Shown: positions 6,658-7,370 of the stretch, in pieces
Layout: the number at the start of each line of letters is the position of its first letter
Numbering within the stretch: position 1 is the stretch's first letter
DNA from: Actinocrinis sp046724665
GTDB taxonomy: Bacteria > Actinomycetota > Actinomycetes > Streptomycetales > Catenulisporaceae
Direction of reading: 5' to 3'
Length of the DNA: 7,370 nucleotides
Assembly: GCA_046724665.1 (NCBI GenBank)
Contig: JBKOWZ010000099.1
Coordinates: 1 to 7,370 of the forward strand
Made by a program: the position numbers and the translations under genes
The notes under the pieces: model-generated
Told to the model about the DNA's origin: nothing
Database searches by the model: none
What the model saw: the letters and a program-made list of their open reading frames with translations, nothing else

Positions 6658-6893
6658 GAAAGTTACCTGGCCCGGAGGGCGCCGCGGTGACGAAGGAATC
6701 GCGCCCGCAGACCTCATGGATCTGCGACGATCCGGTGCGCAGGCCTGCGTTCGCGGCGCTCCCCCGACAATGTGACGGCCGACGACTGACCTGGTCCGCC
6801 GCGAGGTTCACGTGGCGTACCCCACGTGCGTCGCTCCCCGCTTCGCCATGAACGGTCCGTCGGCGTGGACTCCTGTATCAGCAGCCTAATTAC
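6658..6893. other. Intergenic stretch upstream of the GH30 promoter
   Basis: About 235 bases with no supported gene. The open frames here are short and have no ribosome binding site. The only structure I see is the CACGTG dyad at 6809-6828, listed separately, and a weak GGGCGC/GCGCCC pairing around 6675-6710. The sequence becomes AT-richer after about 6870, leading into the promoter. Confidence 0.5.
6809..6828. repeat. Perfect 7-base inverted repeat built from two CACGTG palindromes
   Basis: CACGTGG (6809-6815) and CCACGTG (6822-6828) are perfect inverted repeats with a six-base centre, CGTACC. Each arm contains the self-complementary hexamer CACGTG. It lies about 66 bases upstream of the GH30 -35 box. 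It could be a protein-binding dyad or a hairpin; no specific regulator is implied. Confidence 0.5.
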
Positions 6894-6922
6894 TTGACAT
6901 GCCGCCCGGCGGCGTCTATACA
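6894..6922 (+). promoter_or_regulatory. Strong sigma-70-type promoter of the GH30 gene
   Basis: TTGACA (6894-6899), a 17-base spacer and TATACA (6917-6922) match the housekeeping promoter consensus closely: a perfect -35 box, optimal spacing and the TATA core of the -10 box. Transcription would begin around 6929, giving a 5' UTR of about 94 bases before the TTG start at 7023. It is the clearest promoter in the window. Confidence 0.8.
6901..6913. repeat. 13-base palindrome within the GH30 promoter spacer
   Basis: GCCGCC (6901-6906) and GGCGGC (6908-6913) are perfect inverted repeats around one central C. They lie wholly between the -35 and -10 boxes, a position typical of MerR-type activators or of repressors. 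GC-only palindromes are common by chance in such DNA, so the call is tentative. Confidence 0.35.
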
Positions 6923-6928
6923 TCCCAT
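6920..6928 (+). repeat. ACATCCCAT motif, copy 4, on the GH30 -10 box
   Basis: An exact copy starting within TATACA and ending at the predicted transcription start. Its placement between the -10 box and +1 matches the copy at the fucD start, and it faces the GH30 gene. Confidence 0.55.
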
Positions 6929-6937
6929 TGCGTTCCA

Positions 6938-6965
6938 TGACAGAGCCCGTACGGGATAGCTGTCA
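6938..6965 (+). promoter_or_regulatory. Compound hairpin in the predicted 5' UTR of the GH30 gene
   Basis: TGACAG (6938-6943) pairs with CTGTCA (6960-6965). Inside lies the perfect palindrome CCCGTACGGG (6946-6955), which as RNA forms a CCC/GGG stem with a GTAC loop. The two stems are separated by an asymmetric internal loop (AG against ATAG). It starts about nine bases after the predicted transcription start. Candidate roles are mRNA stabilisation, attenuation or a DNA operator; the sequence does not decide. No T tract follows, so it is unlikely to be a plain terminator. Confidence 0.45.
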
Positions 6966-6967
6966 AA

Positions 6968-6979
6968 GTTAGCGCTCAC
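6968..6979. promoter_or_regulatory. LacI-family-type operator in the GH30 leader
   Basis: GTTAGCGCTCAC is a 12-base dyad around the core AGCGCT with one mismatched pair. The CG-centred palindrome is the usual LacI-family shape, and the right half with its flank, GCTCACAAT, equals that half of the ideal lac operator. It lies about 40 bases downstream of the predicted transcription start and 43 bases upstream of the start codon, a position suited to a repressor roadblock. Which LacI-family protein binds, and which sugar relieves it, cannot be told from this window. Confidence 0.55.
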
Positions 6980-7022
6980 AATCGAACGTGGAACTCCCTT
7001 CCACACACCGAGAGGCTTGACA

Positions 7023-7370
7023 TTGAGGTCGAGTGTTGTCCGCCGGGTTGGTTTGGCCGGTGTGCTGGCCGGTGCGCTGGGGTTGTCGCTGGTGATGCCG
7101 GCGTCGCCGGCTTCGGCGGCGAACGAGGTGGTGCGCAAGTGGTTGACGACCGCGGATCTGAGCCAGCACCTGTCCGAGCAGCCGAGTCTTGGTTTCTCCG
7201 GTACCTCTGCTACGGGGACTATCAGTGTTGACAGCTCGCAGTCGTTTCAGAGCATGATCGGTTTTGGTGCGGCGATGACGGATAGTTCGGCGTGGTTGTT
7301 GTCGAGCAAGCTGAGCAGCAGTGCGCATACGAGTTTGATGAACGCGTTGTTCAGTCCGTCGCAGGGGATC
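7023..7370 (+). CDS. Secreted glycoside hydrolase family 30 enzyme, N-terminal part (partial)
   Basis: The first 116 codons of a gene cut by the window edge. The TTG at 7023 is the preferred start: GAGAGG (7010-7015) lies seven bases upstream, whereas the in-frame TTG at 7017 is only one base from it. A Sec signal peptide follows: basic MRSSVVRR, a hydrophobic core, and A-S-A at 30-32 for cleavage before A33. The mature part begins NEVVRKWLTTADLSQHL and continues to FQSMIGFGAAMTDSSAWLL, then LMNALFSPSQGI. This is the characteristic N-terminal strand and first barrel segment of GH30 (glucosylceramidase / beta-1,6-glucanase clan GH-A). Catalytic glutamates lie beyond the edge, so subfamily and substrate are undetermined. 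It probably trims glycans outside the cell. By hand count about 27 of 116 codons end in T, far more than in the upstream genes. Confidence 0.85.
   Translation, partial: MRSSVVRRVGLAGVLAGALGLSLVMPASPASAANEVVRKWLTTADLSQHLSEQPSLGFSGTSATGTISVDSSQSFQSMIGFGAAMTDSSAWLLSSKLSSSAHTSLMNALFSPSQGI

Noticed and set aside
1..7370. CRISPR array, tRNA or rRNA genes, insertion sequence, toxin-antitoxin or phage-defence genes
   Set aside because: No regularly spaced repeats, tRNA-like cloverleaf, transposase or defence-type domain was found on either strand.

Overview
The window comes from a high-GC Gram-positive bacterium, almost certainly an actinobacterium. Codons in most genes end in G or C. There is a Sec lipoprotein sugar-binding protein, an S-adenosyl methyltransferase of the PF04672 (DUF574) type that is expanded in Streptomyces, Catenulispora and their relatives, a leaderless-looking start, and a secreted glycosidase with a TTG start. 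Species cannot be assigned from the sequence alone.

Layout. At the left edge the first 15 codons of a divergent minus-strand gene (1-46) are visible behind a strong ribosome binding site. A roughly 540-base control region follows; it holds three exact or near-exact copies of a 9-base motif (ACATCCCAT) oriented toward the flanking genes, plus a fourth copy that overlaps the next start codon. It may also hold a 40-codon small ORF. A four-gene plus-strand operon then runs from 601 to 5614: L-fuconate dehydratase (fucD), a lipoprotein sugar-binding protein, a two-domain RbsA-type ATPase and an RbsC-type permease. Gaps are 11 and 19 bases, then an 8-base overlap. Together these four genes look like the import arm and one catabolic step of the non-phosphorylating L-fucose pathway (L-fucose to L-fuconate to 2-keto-3-deoxy-L-fuconate). 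The dehydrogenase, lactonase and later enzymes are not in the window.

After a 95-base gap comes a free-standing PF04672-type methyltransferase (5710-6633) followed by a terminator-like hairpin. The last intergenic stretch (6634-7022) contains the best promoter in the window (TTGACA, 17-base spacer, TATACA). Around it lie a dyad in the spacer, another ACATCCCAT copy on the -10 box, a compound hairpin in the predicted 5' UTR and a LacI-family-type operator. These control the 5' end of a secreted GH30-family glycosidase (7023 to the window edge), whose codon usage is clearly different from its neighbours.

Reading: this looks like carbohydrate-scavenging DNA, with a secreted glycoside hydrolase, sugar uptake and deoxysugar catabolism, possibly tied together by a shared regulator that recognises ACATCCCAT. 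No protein family here appears to be new. The most interesting material is regulatory: the shared motif, the leaderless fucD start and the layered GH30 control region.
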